Origin: Nageia nagi | Lineage: Eukaryota; Pinophyta | Assembly (NCBI GenBank): GCA_050084985.1 | Contig: JBITNC010000002.1 | Coordinates: 4,030,001-4,094,000 of the forward strand | Direction of reading: 5' to 3' | DNA: 64,000 nucleotides | Notes under the pieces: generated by a model | The model's input: the letters and a program-made list of their open reading frames with translations, nothing else | Databases searched by the model: none | Told to the model about the DNA's origin: nothing | In this document: one piece after another, positions 36,411 to 47,365 of the stretch | How positions within the stretch are numbered: position 1 is the first letter of the stretch | How the letters are laid out: the number at the start of each line of letters is the position of its first letter | Translations under genes and position numbers: made by a program

Positions 36411-37035
36411 TAACATCATGTTGTATAAAGGTTTAGGTTAGGGTTAGGGGTTGTGGTATAAATGTTTAGGTTAGGGTATAAAGATTTATGTTGGGTTTGG
36501 GTTAGGGTTTAAGGTTTATGTTAGAGTTTAAGGATTAGGAGTTTGGGTTTGAGTTCAATGTTAGGGTTTATGGGTTTGGATTTCAGTTAGAAATCAGGTT
36601 TAAGGGTTATGGTTAAGAATTAAAGGTAAGTATTAGGATTTAAGAATATGGTTAGGAATTTTTAAGGATTATGATTAGGATTTGAAGGCTTAGGGGTTGG
36701 GGTTAGATTTTAAGAGTTTAGCTTTAACATACGGGTTACAATTTAAGGGTTAGAGGTTTAGGTTTGAGTTGAGGGTTTAAGATCTAATCCTAATTTCTAG
36801 AGTTGAGGCTTATGGTACCCAATTTTGTTAGGGGTTGTAGTATGTTAAGGGTTAGGGATTTGGGTTTGGATTAGGGTTTAATGGTTTATTTTAGGATTTA
36901 AGTGTTAGGAGTTTGGGTTTGAGTTCAATGTTAAGTTTGACTTAGGGGTTACGGTTTAAGGGTTAGTGGTTTAGGTTTGAGTTGAGGGTTTAAGAATTAA
37001 ATTAAGATTTAAAGTTTAAGGTTTGGGTTACCCAT
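36411..37035 (+). repeat. Degenerate TTTAGGG/TTAGGG region
   Basis: GGGTTTAGG, GTTAGGGTTTAAGG and related 7-mer-like units, degenerate, running up to the start of the TNPA-like gene. Confidence 0.85.
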
Positions 37036-37242
37036 AAATATTTTTGTAACTAATTGACATAACTTAAAAAAACAAAGGCCAACATCCTAAATTTATTCCA
37101 TCATATTCATATTGCAATGTGTCTCAATGAAAACCTTTATAAATTTAATATTGGCATACTATTTAAGGTTTATTAAATTGAATAGTTTTAAATTTTTTAT
37201 GCTAATAATATTTTTTGTTATGAAATTTATTTAGTGATTATC

Positions 37243-38850
37243 ATGGCTGATGATAAGAGGGGAAAGAAGCCAAAACCTCCAAATTCAAATGCAAGCAAGA
37301 AGGGCTTCGTAAGTATTTATTTATGAATGTGATTTATTCAATTTTTATGTTATAATATTCATTTCAAATAAAAATTTAACTTTATTTTTTTTACCTTTTT
37401 AATAGAGTAAGGTGATGGCCAAACTATATAAAATGGCCATGTAATGGATGCAAAGGATTGAGATTGATAGAGAAATTGATAAACAAATGGGCATTGGACC
37501 TTCATCTACTAGACCTTCTAGGCTTGCTGGGCCTGCTAGTGGCATAGATTGACCATCATCAACGGAATCATCACTAGATGGTAATATTACTTATTTTTTT
37601 AAATTTAAAAAATTCATTGAAGTTACCTTTTATTAATCAAATGTTACATTCAATGTAAAAAATCTAAGTAATATGGTAATTATAGATCAATCAATCAATA
37701 TGGAGATAGTATTTACAACATGCAAGGGCACTAATGACATTAAGACTAAGGTGGATGAGAAGGGTGTTGTAATTAAAGATAATAATGGCAAGAATTGATT
37801 TTAAAAAATATATATTTATATATTTATTTTGGAATATAATAATTTACTAATGTTATTAAATTCTCTTCAAGGCTTTTCTTTATGATACTCTTAGAAAATG
37901 CACTTTCCACCAGTTTGATCCCACCGTAGATATCGAGTGGAAAAAACAAAGTGAAACATGTATATATATATAGTTTATATGCTTAATTTTATACTTAATG
38001 TTTTTATAGATTAATATTGATAGTACATTTTACGTAATTTTTTAATTCATTTTCAAAAAATTATGTATTTTACAACAAAACAAAGGGTCATAGATATCTT
38101 GAAAAGAGAATTTGACAATGCATGGAGCTCAAAATGGGCATTGCAACATATGGGCAAGAATTTGATTTGGAGGAGAGATAAAATAAGCAATAAAATAAAA
38201 AAAAAGTTCCTAAAAATCAATGAAAAGGAAGTAGGCCTATAGATGTTGACAAGAAGGTGTGGAAGAGCCTAATGAAGAAGGTTGAGGAGGAAGCACATAG
38301 AGAATCCATTATTGAACCATCATGGTTCAAAAAAGCTATGCATGCCTAATATAGTACATCTTCAATGGCATATACCCATAAGTCAAGCAAATCGAGAAAA
38401 GTAGGGATCGAAACAAGATATGTAAGTATTTTATTTCATATTTTATGTATGAATAGTTATATAATTAAATTATATGCATAAAATATTATTTAATTAAATA
38501 TGTTTTTTTGCATTATGATAAATATGGAAAGTATCCTACAAAAGATTAAGTAATATTTTCCCTAAAATTGGTTTTCAAGCCCTAATCTTAAAAATAGCTT
38601 CCAAGACTAAAAGTAACATTTAAGTGTTTTTTAATTTATTATATTATTTTAATAATGACTCATAAATTTTTTAGTTTTTCTTATTTACTAATATTTAGTT
38701 GATTATTCTTTATAGGGTGAGGAGGGTCAACCGAAGGGTGGTCGAGAGGAGGGCAACCAAGAGGAGGGCGACTGAGAGGAGGGGTGGCAAATTGCCAGAA
38801 TGGATGAAGATGATGAAGATTACACTAGGCGTGGTCATGATAGTGAATGA
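37243..38850 (+). pseudogene. TNPA-like gene (Transposase_24-type), inner element
   Basis: Accessory DNA-binding transposase on the opposite strand to TNP2. Exon 1 at 37243-37308 reads MADDKRGKKPKPPNSNASKK, two more residues, then a GTAAGT donor. Exon 2 at 37406-37580 has WMQRIEIDREIDKQMGIGPS and a donor at 37581. Exon 3 from 37686 has CKGTNDIKTKVDEKGVVIKD; its donor looks damaged. Exon 4 from about 37872 reads AFLYDTLRKCTFHQFDPTVD then IEWKKQ. Exon 5 from about 38098 reads VIDILKREFDNAWSSKWALQ, VWKSLMKKVEEEAHRESIIE and YTHKSSKSRKVG, ending at GTAAGT (38420); the VWK...AYTHKSS block is the Transposase_24 signature. The last exon from 38717 is Gly/Glu-rich and ends in MDEDDEDYTRRGHDSE. In-frame stops near 37442, 37550 and in the last exon disable it. 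All exons match 48695-52920 in order. Confidence 0.8.
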
Positions 38851-38990
38851 CACATTACCATACATTTGTACACTTGATGTGGACATTTTTTGTTGACCCA
38901 TTACCATGCATTTGTACACTTGATGTGTACATTTTTGTTGACCTAGCCATTACCATGCATTTGTACACTTAACATGGAAATGTTTTACTG
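38850..38990. repeat. Three tandem units of about 48 bp after TNPA
   Basis: CATTACCAT(A/G)CATTTGTACACTT repeated three times (38853, about 38902 and 38949), covering the stop of the TNPA-like gene and its 3' flank. It may include the polyadenylation region. Confidence 0.85.
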
Positions 38991-39235
38991 ATTGATCCTA
39001 ATTACACACATTTGATTATTAATTTAGTGTGTTATATTTATTTATACATAATGTGTTTTAAGTTTTATTCTTTTTATGCTTATATTTTTAAATTTGAATG
39101 TATCTTTTAATGTATTATTTGAATGTATATATTTATATTATGATTAATGTATTTGAATGAATGTATTATACACTGAACACAAAAAAAAATAGTAATAATA
39201 CATAATTTAATTTTTTTTTTAATTATGAATCAAAA

Positions 39236-39640
39236 TTTAATGTTTTAAGAGTCAAAGTATTGATATTTTAGGAATCAAAGTATTGCCATTTTTTGAGTCA
39301 AAATATTGATATTTTTTGAATCAACATATTGAAGTTTTATGAGTCAAATTTATGATATTTTTGAGTCAAATTTATGACATTTTATGAGTCAAATTTATGA
39401 CATTTTTTGAGTCAAATTTATGATGTTTTTCGAGTCAAACTTATGACATTTTTTGGGTCAAATTTATGACATTTTTTGAGTCAAATTTATGATGTTTTTT
39501 GAGTCAAATTTATGATGCTTTTTGAGTCAAATTTATGATGCTTTTTGAGTCAAATGGATGACATTTTATAATTCAAAATGTATGACATTTTATGAGTCAA
39601 GTATTTGATGCTTTATGAGTCAAAATATTGACATTTTGGT
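39236..39640. repeat. Right subterminal array, unit TTTTTGAGTCAAATTTATGACA
   Basis: Around 16-18 imperfect copies of a 22-23-bp unit with GAGTCAAA as its constant core, ending about 120 bp from the right terminus. Tandem subterminal motifs next to the terminal repeat are the usual TNPA-binding platform of CACTA elements. The left side has only scattered related motifs. Confidence 0.9.
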
Positions 39641-39756
39641 TGACGTAAGTTGTAATTTATGTGATGCATTACTTATCACATTGTTTGATAGTACCCTTAG
39701 CATCACTTGAGGCATCAAGTAGAGACCAAAAAAAAAGAAAAAAAAATACACTGCAC

Positions 39757-39799
39757 CTTGATGCATTGTATGACGCAAAATGCTCAAAATGTAGTAGTG
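39757..39799 (-). repeat. Right terminal inverted repeat, inner CACTA element
   Basis: Reverse complement begins CACTACTACATTTTGAGCAT and matches the left end at 23469. Confidence 0.92.
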
Positions 39800-40955
39800 T
39801 CCCCAACATATGTCTTCCCTTTTTTGGTACTTTTCCCACCAATCAATAGGAGTTGCATAATTGGGAATGGGGGTATAATCAACTCATAACTAAATTATGA
39901 TGACTTATGCCCACAAAATTCATGATCCATTGGTAAATATTTTATTATTTATAAGCTATTCCATCTTCCTCATCATACTCAAATTACTGTGAGATTTTTT
40001 GCACGTAGCGGTAAGCATGATAACCTTTTGTTTAAAGGCTTGTAAAAAACTTTATTGAGAAAGCATTATTATCAAGTAAGAGAAAATCAAATATTTACAA
40101 TGATTTTGATTTGTTATACAATGCATATGTAACAAAAATTGTACATAATACACTTACTTGAATAAACAACAAATCCTAAAAGTCATGTATAGTCCAACAT
40201 AGTATGCCATGTAGTGTCAATGAACTTTATTGGATAGGTATACTTATATCAATCACACTATGAATTCCATTCCACATTTGCATCAATTCATAAATTAATG
40301 GTTCAAGGTACACATCCATATTTTTCACCTAGCATTTTTCAGGAACTATAAGAGTCAACATCAAATGTTCTTTTTTTTATAGACATCCATGGAGGTAAGT
40401 TATAGTTGACTATAACAATAGGCCATAATGAATAACTAGATGATTGTACAAAAAATGGATTGACATCATCAATTTCTAAGCCTAATATGAAACTCCTAGG
40501 TTCACGCTAAAATTTATCTATTCATGTATCCTCTATATGTCTCATTGCTTTATTATCTACAAGAATACGTAGTACACCATCTGCACTTTTATGTGTTGCG
40601 TGCCAATCCATATACTGTGCAAGTGAATTACATTGAAACATTTGAATAAACCTAGGAATTATTGGCATATCGTGAATAATCTTTAAAGGAATGGTTTTCC
40701 TTTTTGTTCCTTATCAGTACCTATTTGCACCACACTTTGGACATGTACTCAAAGTTGCATATGGTCCTCTATACAATATGCAATCATTAATACAAGCATA
40801 GTATGAATTAAAATCTACATCTACATCCTTCAAAATTTCATGTGTCTTTCTACATGAAGTAGGGAGAACATTATAATTTATAAGAACCTTCTCTTTTAGT
40901 AACCTATAATACCATAAATAACAATAAAATTGTTATATCAAATAATAGAAAGAAA

Positions 40956-41031
<76 letters not shown>

Positions 41032-41275
41032 CTCATCATCTGGATGGAATATTGACTCAATTAAATCATTCAATGCAATTTGTTCTTGATGATCATTAAT
41101 ATCCTTTATTTCTTCATGATTATCATCATCATCACTATCTAGATCGACAACTACACAAACAGGAGCTATTGGAATTGGGTTAGTTAGGAAACATGTATAA
41201 TCCTCAACACTTAATACTTCACATAGTCTCTTCCTTTTTCTCCAATTTGTATTTTTTATGATAATTGGTGGATGT
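39800..41275 (-). pseudogene. Outer element TNP2-type transposase gene, 5' part
   Basis: 5' half of the outer transposase gene, continuing at 20641-23468 beyond the inner element. The N-terminal exon at about 41030-41270 is fully open and reads NWRKRKRLCEVLSVEDYTCF, ALNDLIESIFHPDDEL, collinear with the inner copy. The segment expected next (TPLYNG...GWSN in the inner copy) is missing, and a (TA)n tract of about 71 bp stands there. 40740-40915 is also fully open: LLKEKVLINYNVLPTSCRKT, YYACINDCILYRGPYATLST, CPKCGANR. 40590-40700 matches the PIIxRFIQMFQCNSLAQYMD block and 40270-40480 the core TNP2 block. 39840-39960 aligns with inner 26300-26390, showing that the gene picks up where it stopped at 23468. 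Some stretches are better preserved than in the inner copy. Confidence 0.85.
40960..41030. repeat. (TA)n microsatellite inside the outer transposase gene
   Basis: About 71 bp of pure TA dinucleotides, placed where the TPLYNG exon segment should be. Confidence 0.95.
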
Positions 41276-41688
41276 TAAAATGATCTTGAGTAATGATCAT
41301 GACTATTTGGTAATTGTTTATGTGCTTGTCAATGAATTAGTTATTACAAATCATTAACAAGTATTTCATAATAAATAAGTAAATATTAATATTATTTTTT
41401 CATAAGTGTAATATATATCATATTTTTAAAGGTGTGGTTACAAGTTTATCATAATATTGCTTATTATCAGGTGAACAAATGCATCACATTTTTCAAGGTG
41501 TAACACATGTTTGATAAGGAAAAATTACCATTATCCATGATTATGTCATTATTTATAATATCCAATAAGTAACTATCAATAACCTTAATAATAACAACAC
41601 CTCCAATAGTTTTGTAAATATAAAATAACATGTTTTAACAAGTCATTGGAGTAACATATAACATCCTAAATTCCTACTACAATGTTAT
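41276..41688 (-). other. Gap between SET-like and TNP2 genes, outer element
   Basis: About 410 AT-rich bases separating the two minus-strand genes, at the same position as 27865-28184 in the inner element. No motif identified. Confidence 0.35.
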
Positions 41689-43281
41689 TCAAATATTACA
41701 AGAACTAGCTTCTTTATCTCGATGCTTTGGTCCTAGTTTAGCTATTACATTTGGATATCCTGATTCCAAACATTTCTTACATGGAGGAATAGGTATTATA
41801 AAATTATAGTACACTAATAGCTCATCTCCAAGTTTAATATTTACAATAGGAACAACACATATATATGTTTTTACTTTTTTACTCATGAATTCTTCTTTGT
41901 CATATGGAAATTCATGAAATTCACAATTCGTTGGAAATCAGTTGCCTTTGGAACTATTTATGTATCTTGCATATTTTTATGTAGGCTAGGTCGACCATCA
42001 CTGCAATTATGATCATTACCTATAATTATTAAGGAATTTCTACACATGTCATATGTAGACATGTTGAATAAAGAAGTCAATCTTATCAATTCTTAATGAG
42101 TGTAAGTTGGGCCACAAAATGGCATCAATGGTGGACTTATCATACTTGAATGAGCTTTCACTAGTGATAATATGTGCAAACCCATACCACCATTTCATAA
42201 AGTTTTAGAAGGATTAATCATGTATGATTTACCATACTAAATGAATGGATCATACACTCTTGGAAAAGGACATTATTTAGGCCATACATCATATTTTTGA
42301 TATTTATATTTAGGTTTATATAATTTTAATTCATTGGTTGATAAAATTAAATCATCAACACCCTCAAATAGTAACTCAACTAGCTCTTGATTTGCACAAA
42401 TACATGAAAGGGATATTTGAAGTTATTCTTGATCTCTCATTCTTATAATAGGTAGATTAATTGGCTCCTTATTTTCATTTTATGATTCTCCAAGTTGTGT
42501 TATTAGTTCAACATTATATTTTATATGTTTAGAATATCTAGTAGGTTCAACTGGACTAAAGGTTTTTTTGCATACTGTAGGAGGTATTGCACCCTCTATC
42601 TTTGGTAGCACATCAACATCATAATAATGTATTTCTACAACTTCTCTTCATTTTAATTCTCTACCCTTACAAATTGAACATCCACATAAAATATATGCCC
42701 TAAAATAGAGAGTGATAGCATCATTCCATCTATTATCTCATGATCAACCATCGATTCATATCCTAGAAAAGCACATCCTGCTGGAAAAAACTATATAGCT
42801 ATGTTATCTCTTTCCCTGGTTGACTTAAAGATTTTTTAATAAGAATTGTCAACATTGAGCTTAATTATTAAAATATCAATGTAAATAAGAAATATTAATA
42901 AGATTTGATTTTTATCTAAAAACCTAAATCATGATTAAATGCTAATTACCTCAACATCTTCATCATCTTCACATGGTAAAGATGGATTGTCACTTATTCG
43001 ACCAGGAATGGAGTTGCCTTTCTATAACATTACTATATAAATAGAATCTAGTTAAATATTGTATATTATTTAAATGATATCTTAGATTTCTAATGAAATT
43101 TGTATGCATAGTAATGAAATGCATATACCTCATCCTCATCCATCCTCTTATCATCAAGAATAAATGGTGGTATAATCCCAACCTTACTTGAATCAGTTGA
43201 CACATCCTCCCTCCTAGGGTGATGAAATGGTGACAAATCCTTGTCATTAGATGGTACATCACTCCTCCAATGACTAGAAAT
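41689..43281 (-). pseudogene. SET-domain-like gene carried by the outer CACTA element
   Basis: Collinear second copy of 28185-29754. The start codon position (43279-43281) is now ATT instead of ATG. The acidic first exon reads PFHHPRREDVSTDSSKVGII and ends at MDEDE|GTATAT, the same donor as the inner copy. 42660-42720 reads YILCGCSICKG, followed by VEIHYYDVDVLPKIEGAIPP and FSPVEPTRYSKHIK. The SET part: GNGGMGLHILS (about 42160-42200), PPLMPFCGPTYTH, TYDMCRNS, HNCSDGRPSLHKNM, then in the next frame ARYINSSKG...TNCEF, and GDELLVYYN (about 41810-41840). It ends KLGPKHRDKEASSCNI with a stop where the inner copy stops. Between them the two copies support YINSSKG-x(n)-TNCEF as the N-H-S-C-P-N-C-like SET motif. 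Four or five stops and one frameshift. Confidence 0.7.
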
Positions 43282-43424
43282 AATGATAAAAAATAATTAT
43301 GATATTGATGCAATGAATTCACTTACATTTTTTATAATTAAACTAATTTAGAAATAATAATTAGTACATTTTTTTGTTTAAAAATGTTGAGATACTATTA
43401 AAAATATTCAATTAGAAATAAAAA

Positions 43425-44885
43425 GGATGAGTTAGGGGTTTAAGATTTTAGAGTTTATGGGTATTAAGGTTTAACAATTAGGGTTTAAGGTTAAAGGTTT
43501 AGAATTTACAATTTAAGATTTAGGGTCTAGGGTTAAAAATTTAGGGTTAAGGATTCAAGATATAGGTTTAGGATTTAGGGTTTAGGATTCAAGATATAGG
43601 TTTAGTATTTAGGGTTTAGAGTTTAGAGTATAGGGTTTAGGGTTTACTATTTAATTATAGGGTTAAAGATTTATGGTTTAGGGTTCAAGATATAGATTTA
43701 AGATTTAGGGTATAGGGTATAGAGTTTACGATTTAGGGTTTAGGGTATAGGATTTATGATTAAAGATTTAGGATTTATGGTTTATGATTTAGGGTTTAGG
43801 GTTAAAGAAGGGGTATAATGTTTAATGTTTAGGGCTAAATATTTAGGATTTAGGTATATGATTTTTAGATTATGGTGAAAGATTTAGGATTTAAAGTTTA
43901 ATATTTAGTGTTTAAGGTTAAAGATTTAGGGTTTAGGGTGTATGATTTTTTATTTAGGATTTATGGTTTGAAGTTTATGATTTAGGATTTAGGGTTAAAT
44001 AAGGGGGTATAATGTTTAATTTTTAGTGTTAAATATTTAAGGTTTAGGATGAAAGATATAGGTTTAGGGTTAGGGTTTAGAGTATAAGGTTCATGGTTTA
44101 ATGTTTAATGTTTAGGGTTAAATATTTAGGGTATATAATTTTTAGTTTATGGTTAAAGATTTAGGGTTTAAGGTTTAATTTTTAATGTTTAGGGTAAATA
44201 TTTAGTGTTTAGGGTATATAATTTTTGGTTTAGGATTTAAGGTTTGAAGTTTACGATTTTGGATTTTGGATTAAATAATGTTTAAGGTTTAAGGTTAAAG
44301 ATTTAAGTTTTAAGGTTTAGGGTTCAAGATGTAGGTTTAGGGTTTAGGGTATAAGGTATAAAGTCTAATAGGGTTTAATATTTAAGGTTTAGAGTTTTTG
44401 ATTTAGGATTTAGATTTTGGGGTATAGAATTTATGATTAAATATTTAAGGTTTACAATTTAGGGTTTAGGGTTAAATAAGGGGGTATAATGTTTAATGTT
44501 TAGAGTTAAATATTTAAGGTTTAGGTTTCAAGATATAGGTTTAGAGTTTAGGGTTTAGGGTTTAGAGTTTAGGATTTAGGATTTAGAGTATAGGATTTAG
44601 GGATTAATGTTTAATATTAAAGGTTAAAGATTTAGGGTTTAAGATATAGATTTAGAATTTAGGGTTCAAGATATAGGTTTAGGATTTAGGGTTTAGAATG
44701 TAGGGTTTAGGGTATAAGGTATAAGGACTAATAGGGTTTAATATTTAGGGTTTAAATTTTACGATGTTATATTTAGGGTATAGGATTTATGATTAAATAT
44801 TTAGGATTTAAGCTTCAAGATATAGAGTTTAGGGTTTATGATTAAAGATTTAGGATTTTGAGTTAAGAGTTTACAAGGTTATCTT
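43425..44885 (+). repeat. Telomere-like TTTAGGG array (outer element, first)
   Basis: About 1.45 kb of degenerate 7-mers (TTTAGGG, TATAGGG, TTAAGGT) with higher-order repetition marked by GTTCAAGATATAGGTTTAGG and GGGGGTATAATGTTTAATG phrases. It occupies the same place next to the SET-like gene as 29830-32800 of the inner element. Confidence 0.9.
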
Positions 44886-45595
44886 TTTTACAACTTTACA
44901 AATGTGTATCAAGCAACCTATATTTCTAATTACTTTATCATGAAATGTGATATGGTTATCATTTTTTATAATTTCATAAATTGATTAAATCATATTAATG
45001 TGAGTGATGTGAAGAAATTTTTTAAATTTTCCTATAATGTATACTAATTAGGTGTTAAAATAAGGTAGGTTGGTAAAACTATAAGTTGAGTTTACCATAT
45101 CCTATCAACAAGTTATATAACAGTATATTAGAAGTGGTCATTACAACTCTACCTCCACTATCAATAGTCTAAACCTTATCTAATTGATGTAGGCTCCAGG
45201 CCTAATATGGTGGATAAAAGGCTTCTTAGGGATAAGTATCGACATGGTGACTAAATGTGTCTCTAAAGTGCAATGGGGCATAGCGATTACCATCAGGTGA
45301 GTAGTTAATGGCTTGCAAAAAGTAAAAACCCTAAATGACATAACCAATGGATCGACTAGTCCAAAGGTGTCGCCTAAAAAAACTTTCATCTTCCTTATTG
45401 ATAGTCATTCAATAGAAAGTAACAACTCCTATCTTAAGGAAAGATTACCTTGGTGATCAAATCCAAGTGTAACCTACTCTATGGTTCAATAATTATGGTG
45501 ATGGAAACTCAAGAAAATTAGAATTAGTTGTTTTTTATCACCTCCAACTCACTAATGTTTATTTTAAAGGTATCATGCATATGCATCTAGAAAAT
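44886..45595. repeat. Unique spacer shared by both CACTA elements (outer copy)
   Basis: Aligns with 32801-33545 over nearly its full length and lies, as there, between a telomere-like array and a TTAACAT array. No convincing coding frame. Confidence 0.8.
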
Positions 45596-46555
45596 ACAAA
45601 AACTATATTAACATTGCACTAACATTAACATCACATTAATATAGCATTAATATCATATTAACAGTAACATAGCATTAACTATATTAATATAACATTAACA
45701 TTGCATTAACTATATTAACATAGCATTAACTATATTAACATAGCATTAACATCGCATTAACATAGCATTCACATAGCTTTAACATTTGGTTAGCATTGTA
45801 ATAGGATTAACATTACCATTAAAATAACATAACATTAATGTTAACATTGTAATAAGATTAATATTACTATTTAAAAACATAAACATAACATCAACATTAC
45901 CATTCAAATGATATTAATATCGTATGCATTAAAATTGATATAGCTTTAACATATCATTAACATTAACACTAACATAGCATTAACAAAGCATTCACATAGC
46001 TTTAACATTGCATTAATAATGTAATAGGATTAACATTACCATTAAAATGATATTAACATAATATTAGCATTGCATTGAATTAACATTGACATAGTATTAA
46101 CATAGCATTAATATAATATTAACACTAACATAGCATTCACATAGCTTTGATGTTGTATTAATATTGTAATAGTATTAACATTACAATTAAAATAACATTG
46201 ACATAATATTAACATTAACATTGGCATAGCATTAACATAACATTAATAATAACATAGCATTAACAGAGCATTCATCATAGTTTACCATTGCATTAATATT
46301 GTAATAGGATTAATATTACTATTAAAATAACATGAACATAACATAACATTAACATTCGCATTAGATTATCATAGTATTAGAATTGTATTAACATTGCAAT
46401 AAGATTAACATTACCATTAAAATAACATTAACATCGTATTACATTAACATTGTTATAACATTAACATACAATTAATTTTAATTTATCATTAACATAACAT
46501 TCACATTAACATAACATAACATTAATTAATATTACATTATGATTAACATTGTCAT
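45596..46555. repeat. TTAACAT array (outer copy)
   Basis: About 960 bp of ATAGCATTAACATTAACAT-type units. A higher-order unit of about 170 bp is marked by ATAGCTTTAACATT...GTAATAGGATTAACATTACC. Confidence 0.9.
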
Positions 46556-47365
46556 ATTAACCCCTAACCCTTTAAACATCCTTAACCCCAAATCCTTTAA
46601 CCCTTATCACTAACACTAATCTTAACCCCTAACCCTTAACTTTAATTGAAACTTATAACATCAAACCCTAACCCACAAATCCTAACCTTTCTCCTAACCC
46701 CAAAATATTACCCTTAACCTCAAACCATAAACCTTATCCCTTATCCCCAAATCCTAAACCTTATCCCTTATCCCCAAATTCTTAAACCCTTACCTTTAAC
46801 CCTGCCCCTAATCCTAGCCCTAAACATTAACAACTAACTCTAACTCCCATTAATATTAACCATTAACACCTAACTTGAACCATTATCCCCTAACCCTTTA
46901 AACAACCTTAATCACTTAACTCTTACCACTAACCCTAATCTTAATCTCTAATCTTTAACTTTAATTATAACCTATAACATCAAACTCTAACCCATAAACC
47001 CTAACTTGACTCCTAACTCCAAACTATTATCCTTAACCTCAAACCCTAAACCCTAGCCCTTATCCCCAAACCCTTAAACCATTACTAGCTTTTAACCCTA
47101 CCCTAACCCTAACCACTAACATGTAACTCTAACTCTTGCTAACATTAACCATTAACACTTATCCCTAACAACTAATTAAATTAGCTTAATCCTTACCCTA
47201 AACTCCTAGCTTTTTAAACCTTCGTAACCCCTAACCCTTAACTGTAACTATAACCAATAACACTAAACCCTAACCATACTCCTAACCTCCAACCCCCAAA
47301 TTATTATCCCTAACCTCAAACCCTAAACCCTAGCCTCTAACCCCAAACCTTAGTCTCTAACCCTA
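46556..47365 (-). repeat. Inverted telomere-like CCCTAAA array (outer element)
   Basis: The plus strand reads CCCTAACCCTTAA, CCCCTAACCC, AAACCCTAAACCCTAGCC: the same 7-mer as at 43425-44885 but on the opposite strand. Higher-order copies of about 220-250 bp are visible. The inner element has TTTAGGG in forward orientation at this place. Confidence 0.92.

Larger units (their letters stand above)
23469..39799. mobile_element. Inner CACTA (En/Spm) DNA transposon, 16.3 kb
   Basis: Bounded by CACTACTTCATTTTCGTCAT on the left and, reverse complemented, CACTACTACATTTTGAGCAT on the right; both continue with TTTGC(A/G)TCAT...ATGCATCAA. The flanking 3 bp are TCC on both sides (23466-23468 and 39800-39802). 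It is inserted in the outer element's transposase gene, whose alignment with the inner gene stops at 23468 and resumes after 39802. Contents: DUF4216/DUF4218/TNP2 transposase (minus), SET-like gene (minus), about 7 kb of tandem arrays and spacer, TNPA-like gene (plus), then a subterminal array. Coding regions carry stops, but fewer per block than in the copia relics. Confidence 0.93.

Noticed and set aside
29830-37035. CRISPR array
   Set aside because: Direct repeats are contiguous, degenerate and without spacers, in a plant transposon context.
38699-38896. Arg-rich protein RRVVERRATKRRATERR
   Set aside because: It is the shadow of the Gly/Glu-rich last TNPA exon in another frame.
42990-43322. 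Protein on the minus strand starting MNSLHQYHNYF
   Set aside because: Wrong frame over the acidic first exon of the SET-like gene. The frame matching the inner copy is the neighbouring one.
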